DNA of 64,000 nt from Halicephalobus mephisto. Lineage: Eukaryota; Nematoda; Chromadorea; Rhabditida; Panagrolaimidae. Below, one piece after another: positions 22,890 through 35,600 of this stretch. Each line of letters opens with the position of its first letter. Positions within the stretch are counted from its first letter, which is position 1. The stretch covers positions 62,001 to 126,000 of the forward strand of contig SWDT01000076.1 of NCBI GenBank assembly GCA_009193035.1, given 5' to 3'. Below the pieces are notes generated by a model. It saw only the letters and a list, made by a program, of their open reading frames with translations, did not search any database and was not told the origin of the DNA. A program made the translations under genes and the position numbers.

Positions 22890-25044
22890 CAATTTTCCTA
22901 TCAAATTTAGAAGAAGACAATTCTTTATCAGATTAGCATTTGCTATGATAATTAACAAAGGTTAGGGATAGATCTTTAGTTTAGTTAAACTCTATTTATC
23001 TCAATTTTCTCACATGAACAGTTATGCAGTATGTCGCGAAAAGCTGTATCTTTCGATCATAACTCGCTTCACAGTTATCGTATCGGGACTGAATACTATA
23101 GCTATTCAGAGCTCTTTAAGATCTATGATTTGAGCTCACATATATTTTCCAAAATATTTTCCTTCAGAAATTATGACATAAAAGATAAACTTTCCGGCAC
23201 AAAAATTTAGGTCTTTAAATATTGATAAACGGTGTGTAGAATGGGGGTAATGGGACCGGTAGATTCTCAATCTGATACCAAAATTAAGGGTTAGACTTTA
23301 GAATCCAGAGATTAGGAGTCCTGGATTCTAAAGTTTGAAAAGCTATAACCCCATTAGATGAAGTTCAATTAACTTTATTTCCTTTTAAAATCATATCTAT
23401 CTTCAGAGATCTCCAACTTTTCTTTGGACACTGATTTTTGAAGTCGTGTCTCAACGGGAATTCTGAAGTCTGTTTTCCTGTGTTTCTGTTTATTAATGTC
23501 TAACTAAACAGTAAGGTCATTAAGGTTCCTTATAATGCAAAATAGGATGCCATATCAGTGTTGTGTCCGAAAAAATCTACATCAGAAAAACTACTTCTAA
23601 TCATTGTTTGAGAGGTTAAGAATAGCATTTTGTTAATCTAGAAATTACTTATTGGAGATAAAAAATGTTGATTATAGGGTTTTTGGGAGGTACGGAATTC
23701 ATTGGTGGTGGGGTTTTTAACTTAGAATCCCGGAATCAAGGGTTTAAAATTTAAGAAAAGGATGTAAATGAATGATCAATTATAGGATTTTTAGGTGTGC
23801 AAATAAAGAAAATGATAAGGTTCTTGGGTTAGGACACCGGGGATGGAAGTATGGAGATAATCGAGTACTAATATACCTAAATTCGATATTAAATTATATG
23901 AGTGATCAAGTATAGGGTTTCTTGGCATCAAGAAATTCACTGAATGTTGACATTAAGTCAAAACCTCGGGTAAGGCTATTAAAAGCCCAGGTTAACTCAT
24001 AAATAGATGGTAAGATATCGAATTTTTCCAGCATGGGAATTTCAAAAATAATGTTATTTTCGCTCTAGGACCACTACTAAGTGGCTTTTCTATGTTAGGG
24101 TAGAAAACTAGACTATAAAGAGAGCACTTGAAGGGATAACTTGAATATCAGGGATCATAGAATACTATAGAAAGTGAGTCAGACACTCAGTAGTCTGGTG
24201 TGTGATACATGTTTATTGTCTGTGTCTTATTATTTTCAGTAAAGATTAATAATATTCTTTCTATTTCTATCTTAACAGTAGTCTTACAGAGAATTTTATT
24301 ATTTCACTATTTCGATGTGGGAAAACCAGTTTTGAAGCTCCAAGATAGTTCTACAGCGAAAATAACTTGATTTTCGAATTTAAAAAATTCAATTTCCTGA
24401 CCCCGTACCCCCTTATCCTAATATTCTGACTCGAAGGTTTTAATACTAATGAATTTTTCATCAAAGTATCCCATTTTTCATTATTTAACCACAACCTATT
24501 CTCAATTTCTAAATTTTTGTGTCGGAAAGTCAAAAATTACGTATAATGCGTCTTAAAGTAGTTTTATTGTCGTGATGTTTGTTATTTAGCTATTGTCTAA
24601 ACTTTGTGATGAAAAGAAATGCAATCACTACTTATAAATTCATAATAACATAAGCAAAAAATTTTGCAAAGCCTGCCGTAGGGAAGCTTCGTTGCTTATA
24701 TTAAAATATGATATAATGTACAAAATTTAAATAAGTGTACATAAATGTTAAATTGACCAAAGATATTCTGAAGAATAAAAGTGACTTCTTTTAACAGCAA
24801 AGGGCCCGCCAAAGGCGGGCTACCTTTGCTTGTTATTAAAAAATAAAAAATAAATTTTATTTCGAATTTTCGAAATTTAAAAAAAAAAAAAAATAATTTT
24901 ATTTCGAATTTTCGAAATTTAAAAAAAAAATAAAAAATAAATTTTATTTCGAATTTTTGGAATTTGAAAAAAAAATAAAAAAATCACAAGTATTTTAGAA
25001 ATTAAAAATATTTTTCTGAAAAGTTTTAAATTTGCATTTGTATG

Positions 25045-25700
25045 CTGAAAATTTTTGTAAGATTCTAGAAAGTTTCAGAGGGTTCTACTTAAATTCTAGA
25101 AATTTCTATAAAATTTTGAGAATTTCGAAATTTTTTATGTGATTCTAGAAGCTTCTAATTAGATTTTAGAAACCTCCAGAAGTTTCTACGAGATTTTAGA
25201 AGCTTCTAGTTAAATTCTAGAAAGTTCCAGAAGTTTCTACGTAGATTCTAGAAACTCCTACGTAGATTCTAGAAGCTTCTAATTAGATTCTAGAAAGCTC
25301 CAGAAGTTTCTACGAGATTTTAGAAGCTTCTAGTTAGATTCTAAAAAGTTCCAAAAACTCCTACTTAGATTCTAGGAAGTTCCAGAAACTCCTACATAGA
25401 TTCTAGAAACCTCCAGAAGTTTCTACGAGATTTTAGAAGCTTCTAGTTAGATTCTAGAAAGTTCCAGAAGTTTCTACGTAGATTCTAGAAACTCCTACGT
25501 AGATTCTAGAAGCTTCTAATTAGATTCTAGAAAGTTTCAGAAGTTTCTACGAGATTCCAAAAACTCCTACTTAGATTCTAGAAAGCTCCAGAAGTTTCTA
25601 CGTAGATTCTAGAAAGCTCCAGAAGTTTCTAAAAGATTCTAAAAATTCCTACATAGATTCTAAAAAGTTCCAGAAACTCCTACCAAGATTCTAGAAAATT
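25045..25700. repeat. Minisatellite of heat-shock-element-like units
   Basis: Tandem units of TTCTAGAAGCTTCTAATTAG and TTCTAGAAAGTTCCAGAAG, separated by CTACGTAGA. Many stretches fit TTCnnGAAnnTTC exactly, the metazoan HSF binding pattern. The order of unit variants repeats at a higher period of roughly 95-190 bases. Confidence 0.85.
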
Positions 25701-25760
25701 TTAGAAATGTTTACAGAATTTAGATTTTAATAAAAATTGAAAAATAATAAATAAACAAAC

Positions 25761-25904
25761 CTTGCATTGTCCAGTCAGGAGTTCGCAGTAATGGGAAGTG
25801 GGGCAATCGTGGTTGTCGAAACAAATATTTTTGAATTCATCCGTTTCTCCAGATACGGTTTTGATGAAATAAAAAACAAAAATAATAAAAATAAAAAATC
25901 GCAT
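25761..25904 (-). CDS. Orphan first exon of a secreted cysteine-rich protein
   Basis: Minus-strand ATG at 25904 opens a 48-codon frame with a hydrophobic signal peptide (MRFFIFIIFVFYFIKTVSG) and then a Cys-rich segment (NICFDNHDCPTSHYCELLTGQCK). It ends exactly in phase at a donor (gtttgt). The Cys spacing is reminiscent of small EB/WAP/Dickkopf-like domains, but it is too short to assign. The expected downstream exons would fall in the minisatellite and Helitron. I found none on the minus strand, so the gene may be broken or the remaining exons may be small and missed. Confidence 0.4.
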
Positions 25905-26221
25905 TTTGATTTTTCAAAAAATTCAAAAATAAACTTTTTTTGGAAAATAGAATTTTGGGGATTTTTAATTTTCGAATTTGAATGACTTTAGGGTCCTTGA
26001 AATAAACAAAAAAATCAGCTCAAGTTTCATCGAAAAATTTTTGAATTCAATTGATTCTGGATGTTGAAATTGGATGAAGGAACGTTTTTTAAGATGGAAC
26101 AAAAGCCATATAAAAAATTCAAAAATTCTTTTGGATTTTAGTTTCTAGATAAAAATAAATAATATTATAATGAAAAAATTTAAATTTTTTTTGGAAATTT
26201 AAAATTTCAACTTTGAAATAG

Positions 26222-26560
26222 AACTTTGAGACTGAACTTTGATGGTTAACTTTGAGGTTAAACTTAGATGATCAACTTTGACTTTGAACTTTGATGGTTA
26301 ACTTTGAGATTAAACTTAGATGATCGACTTTGACTCTGAACTTTGAGACTGAACTTAGATGATCGACTTTGATTCTGAACTTTGAGGTTAAACTTAGATG
26401 ATTAACTTTGACTTTGAACTTTGATAGTCAACTTTGAGGTCGAACTTTAACTTCAAACTTAGATGATCAACTTTGAGACTGAACTTGGATGATTGGCTTT
26501 GACAATCAATTTTGAGGTCGAACTTTGATAGTCAACTTTGACTTGGAACTTTGAGGTATT
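26222..26560. repeat. AACTTTGA minisatellite
   Basis: Tandem degenerate units of 16-18 bases based on AACTTTGA, combined as GATGGTTAACTTTGAGGTT, AAACTTAGATGATC and AACTTTGACTTTG. It lies just downstream of the Piezo stop codon. Confidence 0.85.
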
Positions 26561-26673
26561 TGATCAGAAACTTGAATAAGAAAATTAAATTTTTATAAAA
26601 AACATCTTCCAAAAATATCAATAACCCGTTTATTTTTCTTCATGAACATCTTAGATTACTGTAGAACAGATTT

Positions 26674-29600
26674 TTAAGCAGGTCTTTCTTTAGTCCACTT
26701 GATCAGAGTAGCCGGGGATCTGAACAGGAAGATCAGATTTGCATAAAGAGCTTCTTCCAAGTCGAAGCGGCTGACGTCTCTCACGAAGAAGATTTTGTGA
26801 CACAAATCCAGAATTCTGTCGACATTTGGAAGTTCTTCGAACATGATAGATTGCATTGAGTCGATGACGAATCCTCGGATGTACTGTCCTAACAAGAAAA
26901 CGATGGAGATGTAAAGTCCCAAAATACCCCCTCCGGTGATGAAAGAAAACGATTTTGGAAAAACTTTATCGACGAAACCGTAGAAAATCAATCTGTCTCT
27001 GATGACAGATTCCGTCTTCCTGATGGGGTCAAACATGGGATCGATCATGTTCAACCTCCAGTACTCTACTCCATCGACGGAAATCAACTCGATGTAGACG
27101 TCGTTGAAAGTGGTTTCGATGGGTTCTTCCGATCCCCTGAGATGTTCAACCAGAAGAGCATTAGCATGTTCGGCCTTTCCTTCCCCAGGCACTTTCACCA
27201 TCGAAGGAAACAAGTCAGGAATCAATCTAAAATTAAAATTACTGTAAAAATAAGAATTACATTATTAAAAAAATTAAAACAAAATTACTGTAAAAACTAA
27301 AATTACATTATTAAAAAAATTAAAATTACGTTATTAAAAAAATTAAAATTACATTACTGTAAAAACTAAAATTACATTATTAAAAAAATTAAAATTAAAC
27401 TATTGTAAAAATTAAAATTATTATAAAAATTAAAATTTTTTATGAAGTAATTTCAAAATTTTCCAAATTTTTAAAAATTTCCATAGAATTGTAGTTAGTA
27501 AAATTACGAAATAATCACTTACATTGGTTCTGTAGATTCTCCATTGATCATGGCTATCAATTCTTGTCTGATAGGATCCCCTGGGGGAAGTTCGATTATC
27601 CTATTATCTTCGGCGATTCCTTGTTGGAGGTTCTCATCCGGGGCTCTTAAATAAATCATTTTAATTTAGAAAAAATAATTTTTAAAAATTAAACAAAAAA
27701 TAATTTAAAAAAAATAATTTTTAAAAATTGAACAGAAAATAATTTTTAAAAATTGAACAAAAAATAATTTAAAAAATTAAACAAAAGTAATTTTTAAAAA
27801 ATTAAATGAAAAATAATTTAAAGAAAAATTTTAAAAAAGTAATTTTTAAAAATTAAATAAAAAATGACTTTAAAAAAATTGGTTTTTGAAAAATTTAATG
27901 TGGATTTTAAATTAAATTTTACCTTTTGAAGCTCCATTCGAACTGTAAACTCATAGGAAGGGAACTGTTCAGATTTATGGCCATGTACTCCCTTGCCGGA
28001 GGGGATATCTGCCATCTGGAAGCGCTGTTGCCGTTTATACTGGCCTTCACGACGTCGAGATTAGTGTAATCCGCTATGTAAGATAAAGCAGTTTTGCTCA
28101 TTCTGTAAGTGTAATAAAGTTCGTCATATTCTTCGATCGTCAAAGGTTGGATATCTCCCATCCTGGCCGTGGAATCGAACAACGGCTGATATCCGGCTAT
28201 CGTTAATCTGCATGTGCATTCTATCGGAGTCGATCTTAATCCTACAGTATTCGCCATTGAAAATAAAACAAGTGGAAACCAGATGATCAAAATTATCAAA
28301 AATAACAAAAGTCCACCGTAACCGTACTTGATCAAAGGTCTCTGCTTCACCCCCTTGGGGCTCGGGAAGTCCTCTTCCCAGTTCCTTATGCACTTCAGTC
28401 TGGCGATGTTGGAGTAGATATCGTGCAGGGTTATCCAGTCCCCCAGATTCAGAGAAGTGTCCTTCCAGATCCAGTCCGTCAAAAGTCCCATTTCGTACAA
28501 AAACGGAACTTTCATATAAGTGTTTTTTAAAACATAATTAAAATAATTATAATTCCTCGTTAACACATTTCCCACGGAAAATTTCGGATATCCACATCGG
28601 ATTTGTTTTGCAGAAATCAAAAAATAAAAAGATTTGACTAAATACCACAATTTGCACGTAAAATTGTTCACGAATAACCTGTCCGTTGCCCCAGGCAAAA
28701 GGAAAAATATCCAAATATGGACGAAAATAACCAAAAATAATTGAAAAAATAATTTTCCAAAAAGAAATTTTCTCAAAAATAAAGCTCTATCGACCACGAT
28801 TAAGACGAATTGGATAATCAACATAGCCACCAGGGTTCCGGGAACTTTGTTTTCTTCGAAATATGCCGCTACACTTCCTGCTCCATTATCCGTCTGGAAT
28901 TACAGTATTTTAAGAATTTTTAAAAATACTAATTTAAATTGATCTAAGAAAGAAATTTCAGAAATTTTAGAAAAGTTAAAAGTCATTATATTTTAAGAAT
29001 TTTTAAAAATACTAATTCAAATTGATCTAAGCAAAAAATTTCAGAAATTTTAGAAAAGTTAAAAATCATTATATTTTGAGAATTTTTAAAAATACTAATT
29101 CAAATTGATTTAAGAAAGAAGTTTTAGAAAAATTAAAAATTATAATATTTTGAGAAATTTTAAAAATACTAATTCAGAGTAGTTCTAGCAAGAAATTTCA
29201 GAAGTTTTAAAAAAGTTAAAAATCATTATATTTTGAGAAATTTTAAAAATACTAATTCAAATTGATCTAAGAAAGAAGTTCCAGAAGTTTTAGAAAAGTT
29301 AAAAATTATTATATTTTGAGAAATTTTAAAAATACTAATTCAGAGTAGTTCTAGCAAGAAATTTTAGAAAAGTGAAAAATCATTATATTTTGAGAATTTT
29401 TAAAAATACTAATTCATAGTAATTCTAGCAAGAAATTTCAGAAATTTAAAAAAAATTAAAAATCATTATATTTTGAAAATGTTTAAAAATACTTTAAAAT
29501 GGTCCTGACGCGAAATTCTAAAAATTTAAAAAAAATCAAAAAATAAATTTTAAAATTATTACAAAACGGTCATAACACAAAATTCCAAAAAATTTTAAAA

Positions 29601-32600
29601 TTCTTAATTTTCTAAATTTTCTAAATTTTTTACAAAATTTTAATTTTCAAAATTACAGTAACAAAAAAATATTAAACTTACTCCGAAAGATGAAAATCCA
29701 AAAATAACAATCATGAAACATCTAAAATAACAAATTTATATTAAATTAATTTTTTAAATTTCACATAATGTCGCAGAGGAACATCGGGGCGTAGACGTCG
29801 ATGGGGACCCTGTTCCTCGGGTTCAGTACCTGTCCGAAAAATCCCTTCACTTTTGTCACTTTTTTGTCCACTCTGAAATTGTTTTAATTAATAACAAATA
29901 AATTTAAAAAATAAAAAAAAATTTAAAAAATAAAAAAGTAAAAAAAATTTTTAAAATCAAAGAATTTTTTAAAAATGCAAAAATTTAAATTAAAAATGAT
30001 TAAAATAAACATACAGTATGAATTCCAAAAAGCTTCCAATTACGCTTGTTAGATTAGAATCACCTTCGGACATGTTAGTTACCGTAATTTTCAAAGCGGA
30101 CTTTTCACTGAAGTTTTCGGATTTTTGAACATCTTCTTCAATGGAGGACATTGCAGTACAACATTCGTTACAATTTCTAAATTTTATTAGTTTTCAAAAA
30201 ATTAAAAAATAAATTCAATTTTTTAAAAAAATTTGTTAATCAAAAAAAATAAAAAAATAAATTTCTTTAATAAAAAAAAACAAATTTTTTTAAATTTTGT
30301 TAATTTTTAAAAAATAAAAAACAAAATTTTTTAAATTCAATTTTTTAAAAATTTTGTTAATCAAAAAAAAATTTTAAAAAAAACCAAATTTTTTTAATCT
30401 AAAAAAAAATAAAAATAAATTTTTTTTGAATTTTGTCAATTTTAAAAAAAATTAAAAAACGAACTTTCTCTTAATTTTTTCTTTTCTAAGTTTGTTGGCC
30501 ACACTGTTGAATGAAATCGCTGTCAACCTTCTCGGAAAAGATGTTTTTTTTCCGAATTCAGGTAGAGCCAAGGAAGGCGGATTGCTTCCTCTGCTGTCTT
30601 CTTTGATACTCGAAGTGATGGAACTTCCGTCATCGTCTTCTGAATCTCCGTTATTTCTCCAGAGACCAATTGACTAAAAATAATCAATTTTATTAAAAAA
30701 ATAAAAAATTTATTTTATTAAAAAAATAAAGTTTAATTTTTATTAAAAAAAATAAAAAATTAATTTAATTAAAAAAAATAAAAAATTTAATTTTTATTAA
30801 AAAAAATAAAAAATTAATTTTATTAAAAAAATAAAGTTTAATTTTTATTAAAAAAAATAAAAAATTAATTTAATTAAAAAAATAAAAAATTTCGGTTTTC
30901 AAAAATATTTAAATTTTAGATTTTTAATAATTTTTTAAAATTTTGATTTTTAATAATTTTTTAAAATCTTTACCATGAGGATATTTCTGTGAAAAAACAA
31001 CATCATCAACAAAGCCAGATCCCAGGCAGCGTATTTCGGTCTTTTTTCTATCCCCAGAATCCTCGGGAGCCAAAACGGATCCAAACTCGGAGCAGCGTGG
31101 TTCCAGGGGAAGAAACCGAATTGAAAAGCGTACTTGATTACGACCATGGTTTCTGTGTACGAAATTACAGTAATCCAGAAAGTTTTAGTCGGAAGAGGAA
31201 CAGTCAGAGTTCCCCAACAAAGCATCAGAAACGGTAACGGCATCGAGAGAAGACTGGCGGAGTTGATGTGGTTCAGAATTATCATGATGTAACAGAGCAG
31301 TTCTGATTTCGAAAGAATAGCGTAATAGAGGGCGATCGCCAATCTGACAAAGAGATATTCCTCCTTCGTTTCCTGGATTAGATGATCTTTTTCTTCCGGA
31401 AAACTGTCGAGGGAGAATTCTGGTTTCAATTCCTTCTTAGTGGCTTCTGAAGGAACCACAACTTCAGGATAATGGACAATTTTAGGATCGTTTCCTTCCT
31501 CTTCATGAACAATAATTGCAGGATGAATAGCATTAAATTCGATTCCTTTATCTTCAACAAGATCTCCATCGACCCTTCCATCGAGGTCTCCATCAACCCT
31601 TCCATCAACCTTTTCATCAATTTTTTCATCGACTTTTTTGTCAATTTCTCTATCAATATCCCCACTATCCTTTCCGTCAACCCCTCCATCAAGATCTCCA
31701 ACAACCTCTCCATCGATTTTTTGACTGTTATCTTCGTCTTCGCAATGTTGGATTTCTATCTTCGGACATTCGAAAGCTTGAGACTCTTCTTTGACTTCGG
31801 TTTCTTCGACATACTGATGAAGTTTTCGAATTCCTTCGTCTTTCAAAAATCCACTTTTGTCGTACTTTTCTTGAAGTTTTTCTCTAATCATAGCTCTCTG
31901 TTGATGTCTTTCTTTTTTGCTCAAATGTTCATCGACATCCATGGTTTGATCAAATAACTCTTTGTGGATTCTTTTTTCTTCTTGAAGAATGTAGGCGATA
32001 TATCTATAATCTCTGGAAAGTCTCATCAAATAAGAAATCAAAGATTCAATGGTTCCGGTGAACAGCATCCCGATGAAAATCCCCAGCATTTTAGTATATT
32101 CGATTATATAAGTCTTGACTGAAAAGTTAAAAATTAAATTTTATATAAAAATAGAATTTTTGATTTTATATAAAAAGTTAAAAATAAAATTTTTTATTTT
32201 ATATAAAAAGTCAAATTTTTAATTTTATATAAAAAATCAGATTTCTAATTTTATGTAAAAAGTTAAAAATTAAATTTTATATAAAAAATAGAATTTTTGA
32301 TTTTATATAAAAAGTTAAAAATTAAGTTTTATAAAAAGTCAGATTTTATATAAAAAGTTAAAAATTAAGTTTTATATAAAAAATCAGATTTTTAATTTTA
32401 TATAAAAAGTTAAGTTTTTAATTTTATGTTAAGAATAAAAAATAAAATTTTTGATTTCATATAAAAAGTTAAAAATTAAATTTTATATAAAAAATAAAAC
32501 TTTTGATTTTATATAAAAAGTCAAATTTTTGATTTTATATAAAAAGTTAAAAATTAAATTTTATATAAAAAATAGAATTTTCGATTTTATGTTTTACATT

Positions 32601-35600
32601 AAAAATAGAATTAAAAACTAATGTGTAAATCTCAAAACTTACTTCTTCGATAAATTTGTTTTAATTTTTCTTTTTTGCTGATGGGAATCGGAGCAGTTTC
32701 AACTTCTTGCTCCACTTCGGACTCTCCAGACGCCCCTTCCTCGTCTCCAGAAAGAACATCTTCGGTGTCAGAACTCATCGTGGACAGTCTTTCGTTTCTT
32801 TTGAGAGTCGTACTGGGTCCGCCAGGGGCAGTCAGAGTCTCGGCGAAGTTCGTCAAAGCGTCTGTTTCAAAAGTATCTTCGTCGAAATCCGGTTTCGCTT
32901 TTTGTCTTGCTTTCTGCTTCAGAATCCTCTTTCTGATTTGACGGTAATCACTTGTACCGTATTCTTTCTCCATTTCTTTTTCCATTTCAGTGTGGGTTTT
33001 TTCCATTTCGTTCGATTCTTTAACTGCATCTTTAATTGCGCCTTTTTTGATGGCGAAATTCAGAAGTTGAAGAGGTCCCAGACCCTTGACTCCGCCTTCC
33101 TTTCCGGTCTTCCGTGCACTGGACGGATTCTTTTCGCTTGAATTCATAGACCAGGAATCTGATTCTTCGTCTTGGGACCTTTGGTGGTACCTCGGATTTT
33201 CGCTTTTTCTTCGGTGGATTTTGTCCAGATTCATCTGCTGGACGGATCTCGGGATATCCACACTGTGAGGTCTGTAAATCGGTCTTGGAGCTCCTAGTGA
33301 CGTCACGGACGGTTTTCCTTCTGTCTGGAACCCAGGTGGAGGACCTTCTGGAGACACAGGGGAAGTACTGTCTGGCGATGGAACATCATGAAGTCCGTGA
33401 ACTTCGACCACAAGTGGATCCTGAAGTTTGACAGAAATATTTTCGTTTTTGAGTTCTTCCAAAGGAGTAACGTCTCCGCTGGGGGTTTCGCCGATGGGAA
33501 TGGATTTTTTGTGTTTTTTGGATATTTTTTCGACCATCCTATCCACCATATCCATCATCTCCTGTTCTCTGGCTTCGGATACTTCAACTTCTTGTTTGTT
33601 GATTTTTTCGATCAATTCAGCTCCTCTTGAAGCGAAAAATCTCTGAGCTTTGAGTTCGGCAATGACATGTTTGAAATATTCCGATCCGAAAATCCTTCTT
33701 TGGATTAGTAAAAACACAAAACACAAATTATCGTAGAAAATCCCGGCTTCTGTATGAGGAACATCACATTCAGCAAGGATTTCCGGATCAACTAGTTCCG
33801 CAGCCGTGTATCCTGCTTTGTTGCAAGCGATCCCGAGCAACTGAAGAAGCCAGCAGAAATTTTTGTACATCTGGGACATGTAGACACATCCGACAACTTG
33901 TAAAACTGTCTTCAGAAGAATCACACTCACGTTGTAATAAATCAACAAATCCCACATTTTTAGAACCACAATAATCGGTTTGAAAAAAAGAGAATACCCC
34001 ATCCAGAGAAACAAAAAACATCCAAAAACATAGCCTGCGGCAAATAGAGTAACATGGGTCGTGCCGGCGATGAAGATCATCGACAAAGTAATCCAGTAAA
34101 AGTACATGAAGAAAACATGTTTCAATTTGTCCAACATGGTTTTCCCGTCCGAAATAAAATCCGGAACGGTGGATTTCTTCAAAGGTCTTGCTGATTTGAC
34201 CTTTAAGAAGGATAAATCGAAAGCAAACAAAAATCTTCTAGCTTTCGACGGAGCCAATTCAAGCAGATCATTACTGCCTCCGGGATAACTTCGACCATGT
34301 TTCAATTCCAATTTGAAGGCGTAATACTGACTGGAAACACACAACAATTGGAAAAAGTCCGCTGAAAACGAAAATTTATAAATCAAACTACTGTAGAAAG
34401 TGGCAAAGCATATTACTGTGGAATCGTCTTCATATAAATTTCTACAGTTTTTAGAAACTAAAATAGTGTACGGAATAATTTCTGTTTTTTATGATGGTTA
34501 TTTCGTAATCAATCATGAATTTTGTTACGAAATTATCACGATGGAAGTTTCTAGGTGTTTTTATTAACTAAAGTACTGTATAATTTCAGTTTTGCATGAT
34601 GGTTATTTCGTAACCATACAAAAAGCTAATGATACACAATATATGGATGCATTGAAACAGCTGTTATGTATTGGATATATTATATTTCATGTACCGATAT
34701 ATTAACTTGACATCGGAACATTGTATAATAATGGTTGATATATTGAAAGAGCTCTAATGCATTGGATACATTATATTCAATGTACCGATATATTAACTCA
34801 ATATTGGATGCACTATATTTTACACATCGATATACTAACTTGATATCGGTGCATTGTATTCAATGCATTAAGACAACTCTCATATAGCAGATATATTATA
34901 TTCAATATATCGATATATTAACTCGATGTCGGTGCATTGTATTCAATGCATTCGATGCATTAAGACAACTCTCATGTAGCAGATATATTGTATTCAATGT
35001 ATCGATATATTAACTTGATATCGGTGCATTGTATTCAATCTATTCGATGCATTAAGACAACTCTCATGTAGCAGATATATTATATCCAATATATCGACAC
35101 ACTAAGTATAATATCAACTTATTATATTTAATGTACCGATATATTAGAGCTATTTTGTGCATTTGATTTCGTAATCAATTTTTTGCAACTATATTCTGTC
35201 TCAATATATCTAGAAATTCCTTAATTGGGATAAAGTAAGATATAAAAGCTTTTACCCACTCCGTTTCTAAAGATTATATATGAAAGTATTAGCAGGTATC
35301 CAAACATCATACGTTCAAACAACCCGTCGAAAATGGATTACTTTTTAACATAAAATTTACCGAAAAGTTTCTCAGCATTCGGCGGAACCTTGAAGGAAGG
35401 CAGACAAAGCCATTCGATCAGATTACTGTCCCAGCTGTCCCAAATATATCCGACACAAGCAAATCCAGGAATTCCGATGGCCAGGAAATACTGTAGGACG
35501 AAGCAGACAGATATGAATCCTGTGTACTTCGGCCAGAGAATCCGCTGTTCAGATCTGGTTCTGGTCAACATGAAAATCAACCAACAGACGTAAAAAACTG

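Larger units (their letters stand above)
21684..24832 (+). mobile_element. Non-autonomous Helitron-like element, right copy
   Basis: Plus-strand copy of the element at 13566-16719. It starts TCATACTATTATAAAAG immediately after host A (21683). It ends with the GC hairpin (24796-24830, arms AGCAAAGG-GCCCGCC / GGCGGGC-TA-CCTTTGCT) and CTTG before host T (24833). It has scattered substitutions and small indels relative to the left copy but full collinearity, including the nested MITE. Short frames such as 22231-22431 and 24351-24533 (minus) recur in both copies but resemble no replicase. Confidence 0.75.
24833..26673. other. Spacer between right Helitron and Piezo gene
   Basis: Contains A-rich tandem units with AATTTTATTTCGAATTTTCGAAATTT (24840-24980), the TTCTAGAA minisatellite (25045-25700), one orphan signal-peptide exon (25761-25904, minus) and an AACTTTGA minisatellite (26222-26560). 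Nothing else was recognised. Confidence 0.6.

Noticed and set aside
13566..24832. One 11.3 kb transposon with 3.15 kb terminal inverted repeats carrying bestrophin
   Set aside because: Each arm by itself has complete Helitron start and end signals with host A and T at both edges, and bestrophin has normal host introns. Two elements in opposite orientation explain it better.
31472..31957. 161-aa plus-strand ORF
   Set aside because: Antisense shadow of the repetitive Asp/Val-rich part of Piezo exon 10.
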